NCBI GenBank assembly: GCA_016714085.1
Contig: JADJNW010000004.1
Location: forward strand, 310,001 to 374,000
Length of the DNA stretch: 64,000 nucleotides
Source: Saprospiraceae bacterium
GTDB lineage: Bacteria; Bacteroidota; Bacteroidia; Chitinophagales; Saprospiraceae
Direction: 5' to 3'
Positions within the stretch are counted from its first letter, which is position 1; each line of letters begins with the position of its first letter. Below are positions 17,378-25,073 of the stretch, in pieces. A program made the translations under genes and the position numbers. The notes beneath the pieces were generated by a model, which worked only from the letters and a program-made list of their open reading frames with translations, did not search any database and was not told the origin of the DNA.

Positions 17378-19828
17378 TTAATTATCTAAAATCACTCTTT
17401 TGGTTTCATCTTCCGCGCTGCTGCGTCTGCGACGGGCGTTGCCCAGTTTATTATCACCCAATGAATAAGTCAGCGTGAGCAAAAAGCGGCTCTGGCGACG
17501 ACGCGCGGAGAAGCGCAAATCCTGGGTTTGAAATTGGTTTCTACCTTGGAAAATATTGCTGTTCAGCACGTCATTGAAAGCCAGGCGCACCCGCAGGCGA
17601 TTCTTGTCGAAAGACTTTTGCAAACCGGCATTCATAAGATAAAAATCTTTGGATTTGCCAATGCCCGCAGCCATCGGCGAGCGATAGTTGAATGACAGTT
17701 CTGCCCGGAAACCCCAGGGCAAAGTGAAGTTCTGATTCATACTCAAACCAAAGGAAATCAGGTCATTATCTAATGTTGCGCCCTCAAATTCCGATTTGTT
17801 GCGATTGTAAAAAACGGTTGCGTAATTGAACATAGTCCACCATTTTGTCGCTTCCCACTGCTGATTTACATTGAAATAAGCGTTGTACAAATGGTCGAGA
17901 TTGGCATACGTGGCGATGCCCGTCAGCAGCGAATCAATTTGTTTGGTCACAAAAGACATGGCTTCGGTGGTGTGGCTATAACCCGCGCTGAAATTGAATT
18001 TTCCGGTGGAAAAACTGAGTTCGATATTGTCTGTGTATTGCGCTTGCAAAAAAGAATTGCCTTGCACAAAAGTGAAGGGATCCACAAAGAAAACGAAGGG
18101 ATTCAGACGCTGGTAGCTTGGTCGGTCAATGCGACGGCTGTAAGAAATGCCCAATTTTTGCTGTTCACGCAGCGTCCAGTTGATGGCTGCACTTGGAAAC
18201 CAATTCAGGTAATCGCGTTTGATGCGCTGGTCGAGTATCAGGGAATAGCCATCAGAGTTGGTATGTTCCACGCGCAATCCGACTCGGAATTCCAGTTTTC
18301 CGGAGATTTTATTGATTTGCAAATACCCTGCCGCGATTTTTTCATCGAATTCAAAGGCATTGGTTTTAGTAAAATCGGTCGTCCAATCGCCATTGGAAAG
18401 GCTGTCGAATTGAATGTCATTTTCGGTTTGCGCCAAGCTATATTTCAAACCCGCTTCCAATCGAGCATTTCCAGCCAAAGGCTTTTCATAATCGAGTTTG
18501 AACGCACTGATGCGAATGTCAGAACCTGTAAGGTTGCGCATTTGCTGCTGGCTCAAGACGGCATTGCTTGGAAATTCCAGCAAGCTGACCGCAAAATTTT
18601 CCTGGTCTTTGATATTGTAATAAATGTAATCCGCATCGGCATTGAGATTGCCGCCGGTCTTGCCAAAAGCGCCGCGATAATTCACATTAAAAGCGTAATT
18701 CGACAAGGGCGAATCTGCATCTTTTAATACGCGTAATTGGTTGGTCGCCAATTCATTATTTAATAAAAAATCCGAAACAGATTGCCCTGCATCATCGGTT
18801 TCGCGGAATTGCCCTTTGCTCAGAAAACCAATGGTATGGGTTTTATTCAAACTAAAATCCGCTCCGAATTGCGCAAAATGCTCGCGATTGTGCTGACGAT
18901 AGTTCGCATATTGGTCAAATACAATGAATTGGTTAGGTTCACCGATTGTACGATTCAGTGTGAAAGATTGGCTGGCTTCGGCATCGTTGTAGGAATAATT
19001 GCCAAATAAATTGAGCTTTCCCGAACGGAAATTGCCATTTACACCAGGATTCAACTTTTCATTCCAGCCTGCACCTCTGGTTAGCGTGAACGCCAGAAAA
19101 TAGCCTTGCTGGTCTGATTTTTTGTACAAAATGTTAATCACGCCCGCCGTACCCGCCGCGTCGAATTTGGCAAACGGATTAGTGATAATCTCCACTTTGT
19201 CAACGGCTTGTGAAGGCGTACTGCGTAGCAAAGCCGCGAGGTCGGCACCGGTAAGAGGTGTCTGTTTGCCATCAATCAACACAATAATACCCTGCTTACC
19301 TTGTATGCTGATGTCGTCGTTATTATCCACCGACACCCCCGGTGCTTTTTCGAGAATCTCCATCACGGTTCCGCCCGCGTTCACCACGCTATTTTCTACG
19401 TTGAGTACGAATCGGTCGGCTTGTCGTTCGATAAAAGGTTTGGTGGAACGGACAGTTACTTCGTTCAAATTCAAAGCGTTAGCATAAAATTGAAGCAATG
19501 GCAATTCCATTTTTGCTTGATTTTCATTCAAAACAAAAGTGGACGTAGCCGTCGTACCCATTCCAATCAGGGAAGCTTTTACAAAGTAATTTCCTGGAAT
19601 AATTCGGTTAAACTCATAATTTCCAATACTATCGGTCAGCGTTCCTTTTACCATCGTACTATCGGCGCTGCGCATCAGTAGAACATTGGCGAAAGCCGCC
19701 GGAGCGCCGTCGGATGTTTGCAAACGCCCGAAAATAGACGTTCCTGTTTGTGCAAAACTATTTGTAAAAAGCCATGCGACTGCCAATGCCGTCAGCAGCA
19801 GGCTGCGGGTGATTTTTATAAGTTTCAT
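17378..19828 (-). CDS. TonB-dependent-receptor-like outer membrane beta-barrel protein
   Basis: An 816-residue outer membrane protein of the OMP_b-brl_3 type common in Bacteroidota. An N-terminal signal peptide ends near SFAQ. A carboxypeptidase-regulatory-like beta-sandwich (IFGRLQTSDGAPAAFANVLL, residues about 32-115) follows, then a plug-like domain (LEKAPGVSVDNNDDISIQGK, VDKVEIITNPFAKFDAAG) and a long C-terminal barrel. The barrel contains SYSRRIDRPSYQRLNPF, a motif also present in the partial receptor at the right edge of the window. The ligand is unknown. The gene follows DUF2911 by 20 bp and probably belongs to its transcript. Confidence 0.87.
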   Translation of the reverse strand: MKLIKITRSLLLTALAVAWLFTNSFAQTGTSIFGRLQTSDGAPAAFANVLLMRSADSTMVKGTLTDSIGNYEFNRIIPGNYFVKASLIGMGTTATSTFVLNENQAKMELPLLQFYANALNLNEVTVRSTKPFIERQADRFVLNVENSVVNAGGTVMEILEKAPGVSVDNNDDISIQGKQGIIVLIDGKQTPLTGADLAALLRSTPSQAVDKVEIITNPFAKFDAAGTAGVINILYKKSDQQGYFLAFTLTRGAGWNEKLNPGVNGNFRSGKLNLFGNYSYNDAEASQSFTLNRTIGEPNQFIVFDQYANYRQHNREHFAQFGADFSLNKTHTIGFLSKGQFRETDDAGQSVSDFLLNNELATNQLRVLKDADSPLSNYAFNVNYRGAFGKTGGNLNADADYIYYNIKDQENFAVSLLEFPSNAVLSQQQMRNLTGSDIRISAFKLDYEKPLAGNARLEAGLKYSLAQTENDIQFDSLSNGDWTTDFTKTNAFEFDEKIAAGYLQINKISGKLEFRVGLRVEHTNSDGYSLILDQRIKRDYLNWFPSAAINWTLREQQKLGISYSRRIDRPSYQRLNPFVFFVDPFTFVQGNSFLQAQYTDNIELSFSTGKFNFSAGYSHTTEAMSFVTKQIDSLLTGIATYANLDHLYNAYFNVNQQWEATKWWTMFNYATVFYNRNKSEFEGATLDNDLISFGLSMNQNFTLPWGFRAELSFNYRSPMAAGIGKSKDFYLMNAGLQKSFDKNRLRVRLAFNDVLNSNIFQGRNQFQTQDLRFSARRRQSRFLLTLTYSLGDNKLGNARRRRSSAEDETKRVILDN

Positions 19829-19848
19829 GCTTCGTTTTTTAGAATGGA

Positions 19849-20721
19849 TTACATTTTGCCTTTGGCAGGCTTCATTTTCTCCTTTTCAAATCGCTTGATA
19901 AACGCCTGGGTAACTGGCGCATTCTGTGGCGCGAGCTTTTCGGCTTTTTTCAGATAAGCGATGGCTTCGTCGTACTTGCCAATGCTACCATTCCAACGTG
20001 CCGCAGTGAATTGATTGGAAAATGTTTCGGTCATCGAGAGGGAAGTTTCAAGCCAGGGTGCAGCCAGGTCGCGGAACATATTGTGGTCGAGCGTCCAACG
20101 CACGCACATATCGTAGTAATCGGATTTCTTCTCCTTTTCGGCTAAAGCCACTAAATCGAATACTTTTTGAATGATTTGTTCCTTGTTGACCTTGATTTTA
20201 AAAGAAGCTTGCAGGTTTTCCCAAGCCAAAGTCAAGTCGCCGGAATCGAACGTCAATTCATCAAAAGTGTATTGTAAAGACTCTACCATTGTCGTCGCTT
20301 TTTTCACGGGTACAGTCAGGCGCAACACGTCGGTAGCATCGCTGTAGAAAAATGTACCAAAGCCACGTAGATTGCTATTGAAAACGAATGTCCATTTATC
20401 TTTTTCAGGTAGCACGAAAAGTCCATACGTCCCAGCTTGCATAGGTTTTCCTTCGATGGTGACATCGGTAGAGAAAGAAATGGAAGTAATGTTATTTGCT
20501 CCTGCGCGCCAGATTTCGCCATCAGGTACGAGTGCGCCCCAGATGTTTCGACCTTTTACGCTCGGTCGGCTGTACACGACTTCAATATCGGTCAAACCAA
20601 TGGTTTGGAAGGTTTTAGCAAGTGGACTTGCCTCGTTCAGGTTGGTCGCTTCCTCATTTTGAGCAACAGCATTTAGCATTAAAAATAATCCTAATAACAG
20701 TGTCAGGTGTGCTTTTTTCAT
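19849..20721 (-). CDS. DUF2911 domain secreted protein
   Basis: About 290 residues from the ATG at 20721, which begins a signal peptide (MKKAHLTLLLGLFLMLNAVAQ); another in-frame ATG lies three codons upstream. The DUF2911 domain is recognised by VVYSRPSVKGRNIWGALVPDG, IWRAGANNITSISFSTDV and PMQAGTYGLFVLPEKDKW. A C-terminal region of about 90 residues looks like a TPR-type helical pair (GKYDEAIAYLKKAEKLAP). Function is unknown, probably periplasmic. The longer reading frame upstream of the chosen start runs through the terminator of the preceding gene and is not coding. Confidence 0.85.
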   Translation of the reverse strand: MKKAHLTLLLGLFLMLNAVAQNEEATNLNEASPLAKTFQTIGLTDIEVVYSRPSVKGRNIWGALVPDGEIWRAGANNITSISFSTDVTIEGKPMQAGTYGLFVLPEKDKWTFVFNSNLRGFGTFFYSDATDVLRLTVPVKKATTMVESLQYTFDELTFDSGDLTLAWENLQASFKIKVNKEQIIQKVFDLVALAEKEKKSDYYDMCVRWTLDHNMFRDLAAPWLETSLSMTETFSNQFTAARWNGSIGKYDEAIAYLKKAEKLAPQNAPVTQAFIKRFEKEKMKPAKGKM

Positions 20722-20849
20722 AATTGACATTTTTTGTTTTAAAAATTGACACTGCAATCTTACGGGTAAAAAAGGCGCAAGGAAAGCCTGGAATAGATAG
20801 GAAAAAATGAATGGTAGCAAAAAACGCGATGAGTGGTCGTAGAGGAAAT

Positions 20850-20880
20850 AAAAAAAGCGCCATGCCAATGGCACGACGCT
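20850..20880 (-). terminator. Rho-independent terminator of the TonB_C-like gene
   Basis: On the minus strand a 12-bp stem (20869-20880 with 20856-20867, two G-U pairs) is followed by a run of seven U (A tract 20850-20856). It lies 22 bp past the stop of the gene at 20902. Confidence 0.75.
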
Positions 20881-20901
20881 TTGCATAAAGATGTTTTGTG
20901 C

Positions 20902-21308
20902 TTAAAACCCGGTCAAGTTAAATGATATAGGCAAAACAACCTTGGTTGTGATGATATTTCCTGCTTGTTGTGCTGGTATCCAGTTAGGCATTGCTTTTAC
21001 TACTCTGAGTGCTTCCTCATCGCAGCCATAGCCGATTCCAGATAAAATGCTTGCTGACTGAATATTGCCATCTGGCGTAACCACAAAGGCGAGCGTTCCT
21101 TCAACAGCTTTGGTGTCATCGGGTAAGTCAAATTTTTTGCAAATAAGCACCAATTTTTGGGAAAGCATGTCTTTTGATGCTTTTACCGCTTTTTTCGTAT
21201 CGACCATTGCCATTATTGCATTTTCATTTGCTAATTGGATATTCATTTGTGCTTGAATTGTAAGAACTGCACTCAGAAAATGATCAAGGAAAGGATGTAG
21301 GTTTTCAT
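20902..21308 (-). CDS. Small periplasmic TonB C-terminal-domain protein, frameshifted in the signal peptide
   Basis: The mature part is a TonB_C fold (GTLAFVVTPDGNIQSASIL, ALRVVKAMPNWIPAQQAG, IITTKVVLPISFNL) preceded by about 60 helical residues. The long frame has no plausible export signal. The neighbouring frame from ATG 21308 begins MKTYILSLIIF, which joins perfectly to LSAVLTIQAQ if one T is added at T4 (21277-21280). The corrected protein is 135 residues with a normal signal peptide and no membrane anchor. It is therefore a stand-alone TonB_C domain and not a full TonB. Its role is unknown; such proteins may contact outer membrane receptors, and one is encoded just downstream. Confidence 0.7.
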
Positions 21309-21571
21309 GGTGTTTAGTTTTAGATGTTATTAAAATTGCTTGCTGTTGATAATACAAAGATGGGGTCAAAATTTTCCAGCCGCCTCCACTATTGTCTTAT
21401 TGTGGAAGACCAATGTTTAATCGCCAATATAAAGAGAGGAATATTGTCTAATAAGAGGGGAGAATTAATTATAGATAACTGATATACAGATTGTTGAGCG
21501 TTTATTTACGCCTGTTGTTTTATTTAAAAAAATTTCAAAAGAATAGGATAAATAAATATTCCAAGCTCTAT

Positions 21572-22416
21572 TTATATAGAAAATACCTGCAACCAATTTT
21601 TAAAAGCGCTGCTGCGGTAACGGCTCACGGTATGCGGCCCAGCGTGTCCATTGGCGATTTCAGGATTTAAATTCACCTGGAGTTTGCGATTGATGTCTTC
21701 TTTCACGCTGCGCACGGTACGCGCATGTACGAGGTATTGACGATTGATGCGGAAGAATGTGTCTTGTGGCAATTCTTTTCGACCTCGTTGAGCGAAGTAA
21801 ATTGGGTAATGTGTTTTTGACCCTCAGCGGTAGTGAGCATTACCAAGCCATTGCTGGAATAAATCAAGCCGATTTCATCCAAATTCAAAATCAAAGAACG
21901 CTGCCCGCTTTTGATTAGTAAAGGTTTTTCTAATCTTTCAGACGGAGCAATTGTACTGGTTTCTATTTCCCGATTTTGATACAAATCATAAAAATCTTTC
22001 AACAGAAAGATGGCATTTTCCATACCCGAAATCCCCAACAATAACAGCAGATAACTCAAGAAAGCAAACCACTCGAACGGCGCTCCTTCCAGCCAATTAA
22101 AAATCAAAGTTAGAATTGAATAAATAATGGTCGTCGCCAACAATCCATGCGTCATTTGTAGCAACAAACGCCGTAGCGGCGCGGCTTTCAGAGGAGAAAT
22201 TTGATTTAAATAACGATATACCAGTGCATTGGCTTCGCAGATGCAAATACCCCATAAAACAATACTCACGAAAGTCTGCAAGGGAAATTCGTATCCTTGT
22301 TCAAAAGGAAGTTTTTTATAGAATACAAAATGCGTCAAAACTAAGGCCAATAAAGGAATTAGCGTAAATCGTACTTGGCGGGAAGCCCAGGAAATCCTGG
22401 ATAACTGTTGTAGCAT
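21572..22416 (-). CDS. Membrane-bound LytTR-family transcription regulator, one-base frameshift
   Basis: The N-terminal half has about four membrane segments (FTLIPLLALVLTHFVF, PLQTFVSIVLWGICI, LLATTIIYSILTLIF, FAFLSYLLLLLGISG). The C-terminal half is a LytTR DNA-binding domain, with LIKSGQRSLILNLDEIGLIY at its start and FFRINRQYLVHARTVRSV near its end. The frame breaks at about 21774-21783, where one base is missing; with it restored the protein has 281 residues. The chosen ATG at 22416 follows a -7 box at 22433-22440, whereas the earlier ATG at 22446 lies upstream of that box. There is no receiver domain, so the membrane part is the likely sensor. Confidence 0.8.
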
Positions 22417-22432
22417 GCGTCGGGTATTTGTA

Positions 22433-22440
22433 CAAAAATA
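22433..22440 (-). promoter_or_regulatory. -7 box of the LytTR gene
   Basis: On the minus strand TATTTTTG exactly matches TAnnTTTG, about 17 bases before the chosen start codon. No TTTG lies at -33. Confidence 0.4.
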
Positions 22441-22603
22441 CGGCAAAAGGGGCAGTTCGGCTTCTTCACAAAAGGAATTAACAAGACTTTAAATATTTCC
22501 TTTTAAGTTATTGAATATCAAATGATTTACGATTATCCTGAATTGCCGGAAAGTCTTCTATTAAAATGGTTGTACATATCCTTTGAATTGACATCCTTTC
22601 CAG

Positions 22604-22634
22604 TTGGTCGTTGTTAAAAATTAGCGTAAATTCG
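22604..22634 (+). promoter_or_regulatory. Promoter of the acyl-CoA dehydrogenase gene
   Basis: TTG (22604-22606), a 20-base spacer and TAAATTCG (22627-22634, one mismatch to TAnnTTTG) lie about 40 bases before the start codon. Confidence 0.4.
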
Positions 22635-22674
22635 CTGGTGAATTATTTTACCACCTAACTAAATCATTATCAAT

Positions 22675-23862
22675 ATGTTTTTCGAGCTGAATGAAGAACA
22701 CCTCGCGGTACAACAAGCGGCACGCGATTTCGCTCAGATGGAATTGAAGTCGGGTGTGATCGAACGCGACTCGAAAATGCAATACCCTACTGAACAGGTG
22801 CGCAAAATGGCGGAACTTGGCTTCTTTGGTATGATGTTGCCAGAAGAATATGGCGGAGGCGGCATGGATACGCTCTCCTATGTGCTGGCGATGGAAGAAA
22901 TTTCTAAAGTAGATAGTTCTTGCTCGGTGATTATGTCGGTACAAAACTCCTTGGTCAGCTGGGGCATCGAAAAATTTGGCACAGAAGAACAAAAAGCAAA
23001 ATACTTGCCCAAACTCGCTAGCGGTGAATGGATTGGCGCGTTCTGCCTCTCCGAACCAGAAGCGGGTAGCGATGCAACGAGTCAGCGCACCACAGCTGTG
23101 GATATGGGCGATTACTATTTGCTCAACGGCACTAAAAACTGGATCACCAATGGCGGCACTTCTAAACTGCATATTGTCATGGCGCAAACGCACCCTGAGA
23201 AAGGACACCGCGGCATCAATGCACTGCTGGTTGAAACCGATTGGGATGGCGTAGTCATTGGGGCGAAGGAAGATAAACTCGGCATTCGTGCTTCCGACAC
23301 CCATTCGATTATGTACACCGATGTAAAGGTGCCGAAAGCCAATCGCATCGGCGAAGACGGTTTTGGTTTTAAATTTGCCATGAAAACCTTGGAAGGTGGA
23401 CGCATTGGCATTGCATCTCAGGCGCTGGGCATTGCTGGGGGCGCTTACGAATTAGCATTGGAATACTCCAAGGAACGCAAGTCATTTGGCAAACCGATTA
23501 GTCAGCATCAGGCGATTGCTTTCAAATTGGCGGATATGGCTACCGACATCGAAGCCGCAAAATTATTGGTGTATCGCTCGGCTTGGATGAAAGATCAAGG
23601 CATGGATTATAGCACTGCCAGTTCGATGGCAAAACTCTTTGCTTCTGAAGTAGCGATGAAACATACGGTAGAAGCAGTGCAAATACACGGTGGTTATGGT
23701 TATGTAAAAGAATATCATGTGGAACGTTTAATGCGCGATGCGAAGATTACCCAAATTTATGAAGGTACTTCTGAAGTGCAGCGGATTGTGATTTCGCGCG
23801 CCATTCTTGAAGGGCAGTTGTATCAACCTATGTTTTCGAATGGCATGATGGAAAAAGCATAA
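22675..23862 (+). CDS. Acyl-CoA dehydrogenase
   Basis: A 395-residue FAD enzyme of fatty acid or branched-chain amino acid oxidation that makes the 2,3-double bond of acyl-CoA. Family signatures are present: GAFCLSEPEAGSDATSQRT (FAD/substrate binding, about residues 122-140), NGTKNWITNGG, and RKSFGKPISQHQAIAFKLADMA. The catalytic base is Glu363 in QIYEGTSEVQR, the position of short-chain and butyryl-CoA dehydrogenases. Length and motifs favour a short-chain substrate, but chain length cannot be set from sequence. It is a single-gene transcript with its own promoter and a terminator at 23898-23928. Cytoplasmic. Confidence 0.95.
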   Translation: MFFELNEEHLAVQQAARDFAQMELKSGVIERDSKMQYPTEQVRKMAELGFFGMMLPEEYGGGGMDTLSYVLAMEEISKVDSSCSVIMSVQNSLVSWGIEKFGTEEQKAKYLPKLASGEWIGAFCLSEPEAGSDATSQRTTAVDMGDYYLLNGTKNWITNGGTSKLHIVMAQTHPEKGHRGINALLVETDWDGVVIGAKEDKLGIRASDTHSIMYTDVKVPKANRIGEDGFGFKFAMKTLEGGRIGIASQALGIAGGAYELALEYSKERKSFGKPISQHQAIAFKLADMATDIEAAKLLVYRSAWMKDQGMDYSTASSMAKLFASEVAMKHTVEAVQIHGGYGYVKEYHVERLMRDAKITQIYEGTSEVQRIVISRAILEGQLYQPMFSNGMMEKA

Positions 23863-23897
23863 TTATTCTTATTTTAAATGTGAATAAAGCAAAATTG

Positions 23898-23928
23898 GGC
23901 AGCTTTTATAGAGCTGCCTTCCTTTTTT
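23898..23928 (+). terminator. Terminator after acyl-CoA dehydrogenase
   Basis: A 7-bp stem (GGCAGCT 23898-23904 with AGCTGCC 23912-23918) is followed by a T-rich run (23919-23928). Confidence 0.8.
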
Positions 23929-24094
23929 CAATTCCCTAAATTCTTCTGCATTACGATAATTTCTTTTTTCTGATTAAACCCAAAACTTGTTTTTGAGTCA
24001 TACCATCATGTTTGCATTTTATAAAATGGTAAATGGTCAATTATCAATATTAAATGAAAAATTCGCCTCATTTCATCATAAAACTTTCAAACAC

Positions 24095-24973
24095 ATGAAA
24101 ACCTACATGAAACTTGGATTTTGGAGCGTCCTAACTGCTTTATTTTTTACAACATCACTTCTTGCTCAAGAAGTTGATCCTGCGGACAGCACCGGTTTTC
24201 CCGGAGATCATTTTAGCCTCGAAGGCGCAATTGAATTGTTTAAAAAGCAGAATCCCTTGGAGGATTTTGAAAAACTGCTAAATACGGAAGGCAGTAATGT
24301 GAATAACCTCGACCTTAATGAAGATGGCGAGATCGATTACATCCGGGTGGTTGACAATATGGACGGCGATGTGCACGCCATTGTACTGCAAGTGCCCGTC
24401 AGTGCTAGCGAATCGCAGGATATTGCGGTGATCGAAATTGAAAAACAAGGCTCCGAAGAAGCGATCCTACAAATCATTGGCGACGAAGATATTTATGGCG
24501 AGCAGGTCATCGTCGAACCTTTTGAAGAGGAAGTGAACACGAAAGGCAAAGGCCCGACAATGGACGATGAGATTGCTCGTGTAGTGGTTAACGTGTGGGG
24601 TTGGCCTTCGGTTCGATTTGTATATGCTCCTGGCTATCGGGTTTGGGTATCACCATATAGATGGAGTTACTATCCAACCTGGTGGCGTCCCTGGCGTCCA
24701 CACCCCTGGCGCACTTTCCATGTTAACGTTCGCCCATTTCATCGGCATCATCATGTAGTGACGACCCATCGCGTCGTTCGCGCACATAAAGTATATGCGC
24801 CGCGTCGCACTAGTTCAAAAGTGGTACATACCAGAACGACTGTTGTAAAAGGTAAAAGAGGTAATGTTGTCGGCAAGCGCACGACAAAGACAACTAAAGT
24901 GACAGGCAAAAGAGGTAATAGTGTTACGACCAAAAAAACAAATACAGCGGTGAAAAGAAGGAGGGGCGGATAA
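24095..24973 (+). CDS. Secreted protein with Asp-rich N-terminal half and extremely basic tail
   Basis: 292 residues from the ATG at 24095, which starts a signal peptide ending near SLLAQ; an upstream in-frame start at 23987 would add spacer sequence. The first half is acidic and contains an EF-hand-like calcium loop (DLNEDGEIDYIRV) followed by predicted beta strands. A middle segment is rich in Trp, Tyr, Pro and Arg (SPYRWSYYPTWWRPWRPHPW). The last 90 residues are His/Arg/Lys/Thr-rich with repeated KRGN-(V/S)-V units and end KRRRGG. I do not recognise a named family; similar Trp/Arg/His-rich exported proteins occur in Bacteroidota. The charge split suggests binding to nucleic acid or acidic polymers outside the membrane, which is only inference. 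Confidence 0.75.
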   Translation: MKTYMKLGFWSVLTALFFTTSLLAQEVDPADSTGFPGDHFSLEGAIELFKKQNPLEDFEKLLNTEGSNVNNLDLNEDGEIDYIRVVDNMDGDVHAIVLQVPVSASESQDIAVIEIEKQGSEEAILQIIGDEDIYGEQVIVEPFEEEVNTKGKGPTMDDEIARVVVNVWGWPSVRFVYAPGYRVWVSPYRWSYYPTWWRPWRPHPWRTFHVNVRPFHRHHHVVTTHRVVRAHKVYAPRRTSSKVVHTRTTVVKGKRGNVVGKRTTKTTKVTGKRGNSVTTKKTNTAVKRRRGG

Positions 24974-25015
24974 AAGATTTGAAATTTGAGATTAAAAATT
25001 TGAAGGTAAAACAAA

Positions 25016-25054
25016 GAAGGCAGTAGGAGTTTCCTGCTGCCTTCTCCATTTTTA
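25016..25054. terminator. Terminator hairpin between converging genes
   Basis: A 13-bp stem (25016-25028 with 25032-25044, one G-U pair) with a 3-base loop lies between the basic-tailed protein and the S9 peptidase. T residues follow at 25049-25053, and an A-rich stretch on the left allows use in both directions. Confidence 0.75.
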
Positions 25055-25073
25055 TAACAAAACTACGCCTTAA

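Noticed and set aside
17891..18727. 278-codon plus-strand ORF inside the receptor gene
   Set aside because: Antisense shadow of the OMP_b-brl_3 receptor; no start context or family features.
19849..20886. 345-codon version of the DUF2911 protein
   Set aside because: The upstream extension crosses the terminator hairpin of the preceding gene; the signal peptide begins at 20721.
22648..23304. 218-codon minus-strand ORF opposite the acyl-CoA dehydrogenase
   Set aside because: Antisense shadow of a gene with full family motifs.
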